DNA of 64,000 bases, from positions 434,001-498,000 of the forward strand of contig JBCCXD010000002.1 in assembly GCA_039192165.1 (NCBI GenBank), given 5' to 3'. A model generated the notes under the pieces. That model was given only the letters and a program-made list of their open reading frames with translations. It was not told where the DNA came from and made no database searches. Shown one piece after another: positions 17,094 through 25,464 of the stretch (the first letter of the stretch is position 1; each line of letters starts with the position of its first letter). The position numbers and the translations under genes are program-made. The stretch comes from Dinoroseobacter sp039192165 (GTDB taxonomy: Bacteria; Pseudomonadota; Alphaproteobacteria; Rhodobacterales; Rhodobacteraceae).

Positions 17094-18041
17094 ATGACCC
17101 GCGCATTCGTTTTTCCGGGACAGGGGGCGCAAGCCATCGGTATGGGCCGGGATCTGGCCGAGGCCTATCCTGAAGCCAAAGCGGTTTTCGATGAAGTCGA
17201 CTCAGCACTCGGAGAGAAGCTGTCCGATTTGATCTGGGACGGAGATATCGAGACCCTGACTTTGACAGCAAATGCGCAGCCGGCGCTGATGGCGACTTCG
17301 CTTGCGGCCCTTCGTGCGCTTGAACCCGAAGGTCTGAGCCTGGAGAGTGTGGCTTTTGTGGCCGGGCATTCCCTTGGCGAGTACTCTGCGCTGACCGCAG
17401 CGGGCGCGCTGTCTGTCAGCGACGCGGCGGTTTTGCTGCGTGCCCGTGGAGAAGCGATGCAAAAGGCAGTACCTCCCGGCGAGGGCGCCATGGCGGCCAT
17501 TCTCGGGCTCGATATCGATGCGGTGCGGGCGGTGGCTGAAGAAGCCGCTGGCGGTGAGGTATGTGCCGCGGCAAATGACAACGATCCAAGTCAGGTTGTG
17601 GTGTCCGGACACCGGGCCGCGGTGATGCGAGCAACGGAGGTTGCGAAGGCCAAAGGCGCAAAACGCGCAGTCTTACTTCCAGTCAGCGCGCCATTTCACT
17701 GCGCCCTGATGGCGCCAGCTGCCGAAGTGATGGCCCAAGCGCTGAGCCATGTGGATATTCAAGAGCCAGAAGTGCCATTGGTGTCGAACGTGAAGGCCGA
17801 AGCTGTGCAAAGCCCGGCCTTGATCCGCGATTTGCTGGTCGAGCAGGTTACCGGCGCGGTGCGCTGGCGCGAAAGCGTTCTGTACATGGCGTCGCAAGGG
17901 ATAACCGAGATCTGGGAGATCGGCGCGGGCAAAGCGTTGATCGGCATGGTCCGTCGCATCGATCGGTCGATCGAAACGCGCGCCATCGGGAGTTCAGCAG
18001 ATGTGGAGGCCGCTATTGCGGCGGGCAGGGAGCAGGCGTGA
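17094..18041 (+). CDS. fabD: Malonyl-CoA:ACP transacylase
   Basis: A 315-residue FabD that loads malonate from CoA onto acyl carrier protein. MTRAFVFPGQGAQAIGMGRD starts right after a strong GAAGGAGGT site; a longer upstream reading frame has no such support. The nucleophile is Ser93 in GHSLGEYSALT and the catalytic His is H202 in SAPFHCALM. It begins the fabD-fabG-acpP-fabF block. Its stop codon overlaps the fabG start (TGATG), indicating coupled translation. Confidence 0.97.
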   Translation: MTRAFVFPGQGAQAIGMGRDLAEAYPEAKAVFDEVDSALGEKLSDLIWDGDIETLTLTANAQPALMATSLAALRALEPEGLSLESVAFVAGHSLGEYSALTAAGALSVSDAAVLLRARGEAMQKAVPPGEGAMAAILGLDIDAVRAVAEEAAGGEVCAAANDNDPSQVVVSGHRAAVMRATEVAKAKGAKRAVLLPVSAPFHCALMAPAAEVMAQALSHVDIQEPEVPLVSNVKAEAVQSPALIRDLLVEQVTGAVRWRESVLYMASQGITEIWEIGAGKALIGMVRRIDRSIETRAIGSSADVEAAIAAGREQA

Positions 18042-18778
18042 TGTTTAATCTGGAAGGTAAAACGGCATTGGTCACCGGTGCATCGGGCGGTATAGGCGCG
18101 GAAATCGCCCGAGCCTTGCACACACAGGGTGCAGCGGTCGGTCTGTCAGGCACGCGAGAGGCCCCGCTTGAGGCGCTCGCCGCCGAACTTGGCGATCGCG
18201 CTCATGTGCTACCATGCAACCTCAGCGATCAAGAGGCTGTCGACGCATTGCCCAAAGCTGCCGCTGCCGCCCTGGGAAGCGTAGATATTCTCGTCAACAA
18301 TGCTGGAATAACGCGAGACAACCTTTTCATGCGGATGTCTGACGAGGAGTGGCAGACGGTTCTCGATGTGAACCTGACGGCAACAATGCGGCTGTGCCGT
18401 GGTGTGCTCCGCGGGATGATGAAGGCCCGCTGGGGACGCATTGTGAACATCAGTTCTGTCGTCGGCGCCACCGGCAACCCGGGGCAGGGCAACTACGCAG
18501 CTTCCAAGGCGGGCATGGTCGGAATGTCAAAGAGCCTTGCTTATGAGGTTGCCTCGCGCGGGATTACTGTGAACGCGATTGCGCCGGGGTTCATCGAGAC
18601 GGCGATGACAGACAAACTGACCGAGGATCAGAAAAGTAAAATCCTGTCGCAAATCCCGGCGGGACGCATGGGCACGCCGGCCGAAATCGCGAGCGCTGTG
18701 GTCTATCTGGCAAGCCCGGAAGCGGCGTATACCACCGGCGCTGTGCTTCATGTAAACGGCGGAATGGCAATGATCTGA
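18041..18778 (+). CDS. fabG: 3-oxoacyl-[acyl-carrier-protein] reductase
   Basis: A 245-residue SDR that reduces 3-oxoacyl-ACP with NADPH. It shows the cofactor motif TGASGGIG at 12-19, NNAG, and the catalytic Ser (NISS, 138/139), Tyr152 and Lys156 in NYAASKAGM. The C-terminal TGAVLHVNGGMAMI is the FabG tetramer end. The ATG overlaps the fabD stop; a GTG three bases earlier is possible. It is followed by a 185-bp gap before acpP, where acpP may have its own promoter. Confidence 0.96.
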   Translation: MFNLEGKTALVTGASGGIGAEIARALHTQGAAVGLSGTREAPLEALAAELGDRAHVLPCNLSDQEAVDALPKAAAAALGSVDILVNNAGITRDNLFMRMSDEEWQTVLDVNLTATMRLCRGVLRGMMKARWGRIVNISSVVGATGNPGQGNYAASKAGMVGMSKSLAYEVASRGITVNAIAPGFIETAMTDKLTEDQKSKILSQIPAGRMGTPAEIASAVVYLASPEAAYTTGAVLHVNGGMAMI

Positions 18779-18963
18779 GAGGGCTTAACCCGCTCTATCT
18801 TGGCCCCGGCGAAAGCGTTTGCCTTTGCGTAACTGTGTGATATAGGGCGCCCAGATTTGGCGCGGCAGACTTGAATTTGCCGAGCGCGAAACCAACATGG
18901 TCCGAACGGGGCCAGGACTGAAAACATCGGGCAGATTCCCGAGACTACGTATGAGGACTTGAT

Positions 18964-19197
18964 ATGAGCGACGTCGCAGATCGCGTTAAAAAGATCGTTG
19001 TAGAGCACTTGGGTGTTGAAGAAGGCAAGGTGTCCGAGAATGCCTCTTTCATCGATGACCTTGGCGCAGACAGCCTCGACACGGTTGAGCTGGTGATGGC
19101 GTTCGAAGAAGAATTCGGCATCGAAATTCCGGATGATGCCGCAGAGACGATTCAAACCTTTGGCGATGCGGTCAAGTTTATCTCAGACGCGTCCTGA
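18964..19197 (+). CDS. acpP: Acyl carrier protein
   Basis: A 77-residue ACP (MSDVADRVKKIVVEHLGVEE). The phosphopantetheine attachment site is Ser37 in GADSLDTVELVMAFEEEF. It carries acyl intermediates of fatty acid synthesis. AGGAC lies just upstream of the ATG. A strong terminator 24 bp after the stop separates it from fabF, which fits the much higher expression expected for ACP. Confidence 0.98.
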   Translation: MSDVADRVKKIVVEHLGVEEGKVSENASFIDDLGADSLDTVELVMAFEEEFGIEIPDDAAETIQTFGDAVKFISDAS

Positions 19198-19221
19198 TTT
19201 TTCAGGGTGATGACATTCGCT

Positions 19222-19252
19222 ACGGCGCCCGACGGGCGCCGTTTTGCTTTTT
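19222..19252 (+). terminator. Intrinsic terminator of acpP
   Basis: Perfect 9-bp stem ACGGCGCCC / GGGCGCCGT with a 3-base loop, then TTTGCTTTTT. Confidence 0.88.
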
Positions 19253-19376
19253 GGGCTGAGCCAGAGGCCTGCGCCGCCGGTTGCAGTCCGCCGGTTTTCA
19301 GGATGCATCTTGTTCCGGTAGGGGCTGGGCGTATATCAAGTCCCCAAACGCAATAACCAAAGACGAGGGATCGAGC

Positions 19377-20639
19377 ATGCGTCGCGTTGTTGTCACCGGG
19401 TTGGGAATGGTGACCCCGCTTGCCAGTGGGGTCGAAGAGACGTGGAGCCGTCTGCTGGACGGTCAGTCCGGCGCTGGGACGATCTCGCGCTTTGACGCGA
19501 GCCATCTTGCCACAACCTATGCCTGCGAGGTCCCGCGCGGAGACGGGTCTGACGGCACCTTTAATCCTAACGACTGGATGGAGCCCAAGGAACAGCGCAA
19601 GGTCGACGAGTTTATCCTTTATGCTGTGGCCGCCGCTGATCAGGCCGTTGCCGACAGCGGCTGGGCGCCAAAAACCGATGAAGAAAAAGAACGCACCGGC
19701 GTCATGATCGGATCTGGCATCGGTGGGTTATCGGCCATCGCTGACACCGCGGTTCTGCTCAAAGAGCGGGGCCCGCGCCGCGTCTCGCCATTCTTCATTC
19801 CGAGTGCGCTGATTAACCTTGCCTCCGGGCAGGTGTCTATCAAGCATGGCTTCAAGGGGCCGAACCATGCGGTCGTGACCGCCTGCTCAACTGGTGCTCA
19901 CGCCATCGGTGATGCAGCGCGGCTTATTGCGCTGGACGACGCGGATGTCATGGTCGCGGGGGGCGCGGAAAGCCCGATCTCTGAAATCGGTATTGCGGGT
20001 TTCAACGCCTGTAAGGCGTTGTCGACCAAACGCGCGGATGATCCCCAGGCGGCGAGCCGACCTTGGGACAAGGACCGCGACGGATTTGTAATGGGCGAGG
20101 GCGCGGGTGTCGTTATCCTGGAAGAGTACGAACACGCAAAGGCACGGGGCGCCGAGATCTATGCGGAAGTGCTGGGCTACGGTCTTTCGGGCGATGCCTA
20201 TCACATCACGGCACCGTCTGAGGACGGCGAAGGTGGCGAGCGGTCTATGCGCGCGGCAATCAAGCGCGCGGGCATCACCGGGGCGGATCTGGATTACATC
20301 AACGCCCATGGCACCTCGACCATGGCCGACACGATCGAACTTGGCGCCGTAGAGCGCGTTCTGGGCAACGGCGTTGGCCGTGCGACGATGAGTTCGACCA
20401 AATCGGCAACGGGGCATCTGCTAGGGGCCGCGGGGGCGATCGAGGGGATTTTCTCGATCCTTGCAGTGCGCGACCAGGTCGCACCACCTACGCTGAACCT
20501 GGATGACCCCGCCGTTGAGACGGCGCTTGATCTGGCACCAAAAGCCAAACGAGAACGCGATATTACCTTTGCTTTGTCCAACTCTTTTGGGTTTGGGGGC
20601 ACGAACGCCTCGCTTTTGGTCGCGCGGGTTGATCGCTGA
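19377..20639 (+). CDS. fabF: 3-oxoacyl-[acyl-carrier-protein] synthase II
   Basis: A 420-residue KAS II condensing enzyme. The catalytic triad is Cys170 (VVTACSTGAHA), His311 (YINAHGTSTMAD) and His347 (KSATGHLLGA). It elongates acyl-ACP with malonyl-ACP. MRRVVVTGLGMVTPL follows GAGGGA; the reading frame extends upstream but without support. Its stop overlaps the mltG start (TGATG), so the two genes are translationally coupled, an arrangement common in alphaproteobacteria. Confidence 0.97.
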   Translation: MRRVVVTGLGMVTPLASGVEETWSRLLDGQSGAGTISRFDASHLATTYACEVPRGDGSDGTFNPNDWMEPKEQRKVDEFILYAVAAADQAVADSGWAPKTDEEKERTGVMIGSGIGGLSAIADTAVLLKERGPRRVSPFFIPSALINLASGQVSIKHGFKGPNHAVVTACSTGAHAIGDAARLIALDDADVMVAGGAESPISEIGIAGFNACKALSTKRADDPQAASRPWDKDRDGFVMGEGAGVVILEEYEHAKARGAEIYAEVLGYGLSGDAYHITAPSEDGEGGERSMRAAIKRAGITGADLDYINAHGTSTMADTIELGAVERVLGNGVGRATMSSTKSATGHLLGAAGAIEGIFSILAVRDQVAPPTLNLDDPAVETALDLAPKAKRERDITFALSNSFGFGGTNASLLVARVDR

Positions 20640-21793
20640 TGTGGCGCGCGCTGGCCTCCAACATGCTGACGATCCTGATCGTGAGTTTTTTGGCAGTTAT
20701 TGCCTTGGTGGCCTGGGGGCAGCGTGAGTTCACCTCGTCTGGACCGCTTGAGGCCCCGACGTTCTTTGAGGTTCCGCGCGGCGCCAGTCTAAGCCGGATA
20801 GCTGAAGCGCTCGAGGAGCAAGGCATCATTTCATCTGCGTCGATCTTCCGGCTCGGCGCACAGTATTCTGAACTCGACGACGATTTGAAGTTCGGGAATT
20901 ACGAGATGCCTGCAAGCATTTCGATGCAGGACGTCTTGGCGCTGCTGAGTGAAGGGGCTGCGTCGTCCTATCGCTTTGTTGCGACCTATGTAATCCGCGT
21001 TGCCGATGCCGAAATGCGGCTGCGCGAGCGCATCCCAGGAGAGGACCGCATTGTCGAGGTCGCGACATGGACTGCCGGTGCGGAAGCCCCGGAGGTCTAT
21101 GCCGAACTGGTGGCCTCCGGTACACCAATGGCATTCCGCGTATCAGTCGCGGAGGGCGTTACAAGCTGGCAGATTACTGACGCGCTTTCGAAAGCCGAAT
21201 TCCTGAGTGGCGAGATCGGACCACTGCCACCGGAAGGCACTCTGGCTCCTGATACCTATGATGTGACGCGGGATGCGGGCAGGGCCTCACTGCTTGCAAG
21301 GATGCGCGAGGCACAGGAGCGAATCCTGGCAGAAGCGTGGGACGAAAGACAATCCGATCTGCCGGTTACCACGCCGGAAGAGGCCCTGGTCCTTGCATCC
21401 ATCATTGAAAAGGAAACTTCGGTGCCGGATGAGCGCGGCGTCGTTTCTTCGGTTTTCGTAAACCGCTTGCGAGAAGGCATGCGTCTGCAAACCGACCCGA
21501 CGGTCATTTATGGCATTACGCGTGGAGTTGGCACTTTGGGGCGCGGCATTCGCAGGAGTGAGCTTCGTGCCGAAACGCCTTGGAATACTTATGTTATTTC
21601 AGGTCTTCCTCCGACGCCAATCGCTAATCCCGGGAGGGATGCGATCCTCGCGGCGGTCAATCCCGACGAGACCGATTACATTTTCTTCGTAGCTGATGGC
21701 ACGGGTGGACATGCCTTTGCTGAGACCCTGGCAGAGCACAATCGCAACGTCGCAAGATGGCGGGAAATTGAGGCTGAGCGCCGGTCAAACTGA
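20639..21793 (+). CDS. mltG: Endolytic murein transglycosylase MltG
   Basis: A 384-residue YceG/MltG protein. A single N-terminal membrane anchor (about 9-26) is followed by a LysM-like region (FEVPRGASLSRIAEALEEQG) and the YceG catalytic domain. The catalytic Glu is E257 in LASIIEKETS. Conserved RLQTDPTVIYG and NTYVISGLPPTPIANPG are present. It cleaves nascent glycan strands and terminates peptidoglycan synthesis. It is the last housekeeping gene before the GTA cluster. Confidence 0.96.
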   Translation: MWRALASNMLTILIVSFLAVIALVAWGQREFTSSGPLEAPTFFEVPRGASLSRIAEALEEQGIISSASIFRLGAQYSELDDDLKFGNYEMPASISMQDVLALLSEGAASSYRFVATYVIRVADAEMRLRERIPGEDRIVEVATWTAGAEAPEVYAELVASGTPMAFRVSVAEGVTSWQITDALSKAEFLSGEIGPLPPEGTLAPDTYDVTRDAGRASLLARMREAQERILAEAWDERQSDLPVTTPEEALVLASIIEKETSVPDERGVVSSVFVNRLREGMRLQTDPTVIYGITRGVGTLGRGIRRSELRAETPWNTYVISGLPPTPIANPGRDAILAAVNPDETDYIFFVADGTGGHAFAETLAEHNRNVARWREIEAERRSN

Positions 21794-21823
21794 TCTGCGT
21801 ACGCACAACCTGAAGTTTATCTA

Positions 21824-21852
21824 TTGACTCATCGAACGCCTTAGGGTATATC
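21824..21852 (+). promoter_or_regulatory. Near-consensus sigma-70 promoter of the GTA cluster
   Basis: TTGACT (21824-21829), 17 bases, TATATC (21847-21852), 100 bp before GTA g1. Five of six bases match at -35 and four at -10 with ideal spacing. Transcription would start near 21859 and meet an intrinsic terminator within about 60 bases. Confidence 0.6.
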
Positions 21853-21877
21853 TTCAGGCAAGCTAGAAGAAGTGGGC

Positions 21878-21918
21878 AAACGATCCGGGGTACCCCTCCG
21901 CGATCGTTTTTTCGTTTT
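21878..21918 (+). terminator. Intrinsic terminator / candidate attenuator ahead of GTA g1
   Basis: AAACGATCCGG pairs with CCG-C-GATCGTTT (11 bp, one bulged C) around a 9-base loop, followed by a T-run that overlaps the end of the stem and then a second run TTTTT. It lies between the promoter and g1 and points in the GTA direction. It could instead end mltG transcription, but its place after a promoter makes attenuation or a short leader RNA plausible. Confidence 0.7.
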
Positions 21919-21951
21919 TACTCGTGCGGAAAGCATGAGGGCGAGCATTCC

Positions 21952-22287
21952 ATGATTACCGAAACTGGCACGGGTGATCCCGTGAGCCTTTTGGCGTCTG
22001 CCACCGATCAGGTCAGCTACCTGCGGCGGAAGATCCACCATGCGATCGCTCAGCTCGAGCGGATCGCCGACAGCGATGCGACGGATCGCATCAACAAAAC
22101 CGAGTTGCAGCGTCAGTTGAAAGACCTGCGCGAGGTCACCATGACCGTAATCAGGGAGGAAGCCCGTGTTGCCGACGAATGCCGCAAGTTGTCAGGAGAG
22201 CTCGCCCCCGGAAGCCTCGATCTCGGCGCAGCCCGGGCTGAGATCGGGAGCCGCTTGGCTCGCCTCCGAGACGCAGGAGACGACTGA
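21952..22287 (+). CDS. GTA g1, small terminase-like protein
   Basis: A 111-residue, charged and helical protein (VSYLRRKIHHAIAQLERIAD, ELQRQLKDLREVTMTVIREEARVADEC). Position as the first gene of a complete GTA cluster and size match RcGTA g1, which was identified as the small terminase (TerS) for GTA packaging. The sequence itself shows a coiled-coil-like body and no enzyme motif, so the name rests largely on synteny. It overlaps the start region of g2 by about 120 bases in another frame if the GTG start of g2 is right. Confidence 0.75.
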   Translation: MITETGTGDPVSLLASATDQVSYLRRKIHHAIAQLERIADSDATDRINKTELQRQLKDLREVTMTVIREEARVADECRKLSGELAPGSLDLGAARAEIGSRLARLRDAGDD

Positions 22288-23581
22288 GGCATTTCTAAAC
22301 AGCCTGACCAATCAGACATTGGCGGCATTGCCCTATCTGTTCGATTTCTGGGCACTCCAGCATCAGATACCACCGGAGGGCGAATGGCGGTCGTGGGTGG
22401 TGCTGGGCGGGCGCGGCGCGGGTAAGACACGTGCGGGCGCCGAGTGGATTCGCGCTCAGGTCGAAGGTGCGCGGGCGAGTGATCCCGGGCGGGCCCGACG
22501 CGTTGCCCTTGTCGGCGAAACGTTCGATCAAGTCCGCGAGGTGATGATTTTTGGCGAGAGCGGGATCATGAACTGTACGCCGCCGGACAGGATGCCGGAG
22601 TGGCAGGCAGGTCGGCGTCAGCTTGTGTGGCCGAACGGCGCGATTGCGCAGGTGTTTTCCGCCCATGACCCCGAGAGCTTGCGGGGGCCGCAATTCGACG
22701 CGGCCTGGGCGGACGAGCTGGCAAAATGGCGGCGCGCCGAGGAGGTCTGGGACAATCTGCAGTTCGCGTTGCGTCTAGGGGACGCGCCGCAAGCTGTGGT
22801 GACCACAACGCCACGAAATGCGGATGGGCTGAAACGCTTGCTCGATGCACCCTCGACCGTGATGACCCATGCGCCAACCGAGGCGAACCGGGCCTACCTT
22901 GCTGCGTCCTTCATTGAAGAGATAAGGGCCCGCTATGCAGGGACCCGACTGGGTCGGCAAGAACTGGAGGGTGTTCTTCTGAGCGACGTTGAGGGGGCGC
23001 TGTGGTCCACAGGCGGGCTTGAGGACGCGCGGCTCGACGTCGCTCCCGAAATGGACCGGATCGTAGTTGCAGTGGACCCACCAATGACCGGGCATGCGGG
23101 TTCCGACGCCTGTGGCATCATCGTTGCGGGCGTCACCAACAAGGGGCCGAAACAAGGCTGGACGGCATATGTGTTGGAAGACGCCTCAGTCGAGGCTTCC
23201 ACCCCTTTGCAATGGGCACAGGCGGCGATCGAGGCTTGCAGGCGTCATGCGGCGCATCGTTTGGTGGCCGAAGTCAATCAGGGCGGTGATCTGGTCGAAA
23301 CTGTTCTGCGCCAGCTGGAGCCGTTGTTGTCCTACAAAGCTGTGCGGGCGGCGCGGGGCAAGTCTGCTCGGGCTGAGCCGGTGGCGGCGCTCTACGAGCA
23401 GGGGCGGGTGCATCACCTGCGCGGGCTTGGCGCACTCGAAGATCAAATGTGTCAGATGACGACCCGTGGATTTAGCGGCACAGGCAGCCCTGATCGGGTC
23501 GACGCTTTGGTTTGGGCGCTGCATGACTTGATGATCCTGCCGAGCGACCATTTGGCAAACCCGCGCGTGCGCGCGCTCTGA
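22166..23581 (+). CDS. GTA g2, terminase large subunit
   Basis: Up to 471 residues. The packaging ATPase domain has Walker A GGRGAGKT at 81-88 and the surrounding WVVLGGRGAGKTRAGAEWIR. FDAAWADELAKW is Walker B-like. The C-terminal nuclease domain has acidic residues (VVAVDPPMTG, AEVNQGGDLVE). It packages host DNA into GTA heads. The start is uncertain: GTG 22166 has AGGGAGGA five bases upstream, but it gives about 30 extra residues and overlaps g1; no ATG lies between it and the conserved ALPYLF region. Confidence 0.93.
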   Translation: MLPTNAASCQESSPPEASISAQPGLRSGAAWLASETQETTEAFLNSLTNQTLAALPYLFDFWALQHQIPPEGEWRSWVVLGGRGAGKTRAGAEWIRAQVEGARASDPGRARRVALVGETFDQVREVMIFGESGIMNCTPPDRMPEWQAGRRQLVWPNGAIAQVFSAHDPESLRGPQFDAAWADELAKWRRAEEVWDNLQFALRLGDAPQAVVTTTPRNADGLKRLLDAPSTVMTHAPTEANRAYLAASFIEEIRARYAGTRLGRQELEGVLLSDVEGALWSTGGLEDARLDVAPEMDRIVVAVDPPMTGHAGSDACGIIVAGVTNKGPKQGWTAYVLEDASVEASTPLQWAQAAIEACRRHAAHRLVAEVNQGGDLVETVLRQLEPLLSYKAVRAARGKSARAEPVAALYEQGRVHHLRGLGALEDQMCQMTTRGFSGTGSPDRVDALVWALHDLMILPSDHLANPRVRAL

Positions 23582-23672
23582 AATTCCCAGTATCCGGCGA
23601 TTTGCCCCACGCCTTGCGGTGCTTGGGTGATTTCCTTTGCCGTTTCCCGAGTCAATGAAGGGAGCATCCTGC

Positions 23673-24860
23673 ATGGTGTTCAATCTGTTCAAGAAAAGCT
23701 CTGCATCCGCACCTGTCGCATCGGCGGAGGCGAAGGCATCGTCTGCGGGCCGTTTGTTGGCGATGGCTTCCTCCGGGCGGGTGGCGTGGAGCCCGCGTGA
23801 TACCGGATCGCTCACGCGGAATGGCTTCAACGGGAACCCTGTGGGCTTTCGTGTGGTCAAGATGATTGCCGAGGCCGCCGCAGCCCTGCCGCTCACCTTT
23901 CAGGACACTAAACGCCGCTACGAAGAGCATCCCTGGATCTCGCTGACCTCTCGTCCCAATGGCGGTCAGTCGCGCGCGGAGCTTCTTGAGGCGCTCTATG
24001 GGCAGCTTCTGCTCTCGGGAGACAGCTATGTCGAGGCCGTCTTTGCAGATGCCGAATTGCCGGCAGAACTGCATGTGTTGCGATCGGATCGGGTCCGGAT
24101 CGTGCCGGGGCCTGACGGCTGGCCTGTGGCCTATGAATACAGTGTCGGCGCGAACAAACACCTCTATAATGTTGAGGCGGGGCGGACGCCGATTTGCCAT
24201 ATAAAGGCGTTTCACCCCCAGGATGACCATTATGGGTTTGCCCCGATGCAGGCTGCGGCAGCGGCTCTGGATGTGCATTCTGCAGCTACACGGTGGTCCA
24301 AGGCGTTGCTCGACAATGCAGCGCGCCCGTCGGGGGCTCTGGTCTACCGCGGTGCGGACGGTGAAGGGAGTTTGAGCCCCGAGCAGCACCTGCGGCTTGT
24401 CGAAGAAGTTGAGACATTCCACCAAGGCGCGCGGAACGCGGGCCGCCCGATGCTCCTGGAGGGTGGGCTAGACTGGAAACCGATGGGCTTTAGCCCGACC
24501 GACATGGAGTTTCAGAAAACCAAGGACTGTGCGGCACGAGAGATCGCGTTGGCGTTCGGTGTCCCGCCGATGCTGCTGGGGATCCCTGGTGATGCAACCT
24601 ATGCCAATTACCAGGAGGCAAACCGGGCATTCTATCGCCTGACTGTTCTGCCCCTGGCTCAGAAAGTCACGGCAGCGCTCGGGCACTGGCTGTCGGAAAT
24701 CTCCGGCGATGAGCTGGCGATTTCGCCCGATCTCGACAAGATCCCGGCACTGTCGGCAGAGCGTGATGCGCAATGGACCCGCATATCTTCGGCCGAGTTT
24801 CTGAGCACCGCGGAGAAGCGCGCGCTTTTGGGTTTGCCCCCGCGCGAGGCGGAGGCCTGA
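23673..24860 (+). CDS. GTA g3, portal protein
   Basis: A 395-residue HK97-type portal protein. It contains GNPVGFRVVKMIAEAAAALPL, GQLLLSGDSYVEAVF, EIALAFGVPPMLLGIPGD and YANYQEANRAFYRLTVLPL, all typical of the family. It forms the dodecameric ring where DNA enters the head. Start chosen at MVFNLFKKSS with GGGAG upstream; an ATG 18 bases earlier is possible. It is followed after 20 bp by the prohead protease. The small g3.5 gene of Rhodobacter capsulatus is not present between them. Confidence 0.93.
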   Translation: MVFNLFKKSSASAPVASAEAKASSAGRLLAMASSGRVAWSPRDTGSLTRNGFNGNPVGFRVVKMIAEAAAALPLTFQDTKRRYEEHPWISLTSRPNGGQSRAELLEALYGQLLLSGDSYVEAVFADAELPAELHVLRSDRVRIVPGPDGWPVAYEYSVGANKHLYNVEAGRTPICHIKAFHPQDDHYGFAPMQAAAAALDVHSAATRWSKALLDNAARPSGALVYRGADGEGSLSPEQHLRLVEEVETFHQGARNAGRPMLLEGGLDWKPMGFSPTDMEFQKTKDCAAREIALAFGVPPMLLGIPGDATYANYQEANRAFYRLTVLPLAQKVTAALGHWLSEISGDELAISPDLDKIPALSAERDAQWTRISSAEFLSTAEKRALLGLPPREAEA

Positions 24861-24880
24861 GCGGTTTGAAAGGACACCAA

Positions 24881-25450
24881 ATGAGTGAGTTGGAGGCGTA
24901 CCCGCGCTCAGTGAGCGGGCTTGAGATGAAGTTCTGCCGGTTTGGCGACGAGATTGCGCTGGGCGAGGATTTGGCCATTGCCGGCTATGCCAGCCTGTTT
25001 GGAGTACCCGATCAGGGCGGAGATATTGTCGAGCCCGGCGCCTATGCGGCTTCGCTTGAATCCCTAAAGGCAGGTGGCCGTAGCGTGAAGATGCTGTGGC
25101 AACATGATCCGCTACAGCCCATTGGAATCTGGGAAGAAATTCGCGAGGACGCCAAGGGGCTTTTGGTCAAAGGGCGTTTGCTGGGCGACATCGCCAAAGG
25201 CCGGGAAGCGGCACGCCTGATCGAAGCGGGGGCCATCGACGGGCTCTCAATTGGGTATCGCACAAAGCGTGCGATACGCGATCAGGACGGCCGACGCCGG
25301 TTGGCGGAAGTGGAATTATGGGAGGTCTCGCTGGTGACTTTTCCCATGCTGCCCGAGGCGCGACTGGGCGCAAAGGCAGGCGATCCGGAGGCTGAACTGC
25401 AGTCTCTGGCCGTGGCGCTGAGGCGCGCCCGCGCGGCGCTTGGCCGCTGA
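24881..25450 (+). CDS. GTA g4, prohead protease (HK97 family)
   Basis: A 189-residue prohead maturation protease. The catalytic His is in KMLWQHDPLQPIG and the Ser in GAIDGLSIGYRT; GYASLFGVPDQGGDIVEPGA is the conserved opening of the fold. It cleaves the capsid scaffold region during head maturation. Start chosen at MSELEAYPRS with AGGA upstream. It lies directly upstream of the major capsid gene. Confidence 0.92.
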   Translation: MSELEAYPRSVSGLEMKFCRFGDEIALGEDLAIAGYASLFGVPDQGGDIVEPGAYAASLESLKAGGRSVKMLWQHDPLQPIGIWEEIREDAKGLLVKGRLLGDIAKGREAARLIEAGAIDGLSIGYRTKRAIRDQDGRRRLAEVELWEVSLVTFPMLPEARLGAKAGDPEAELQSLAVALRRARAALGR

Positions 25451-25464
25451 GAAGGAGACACTGC

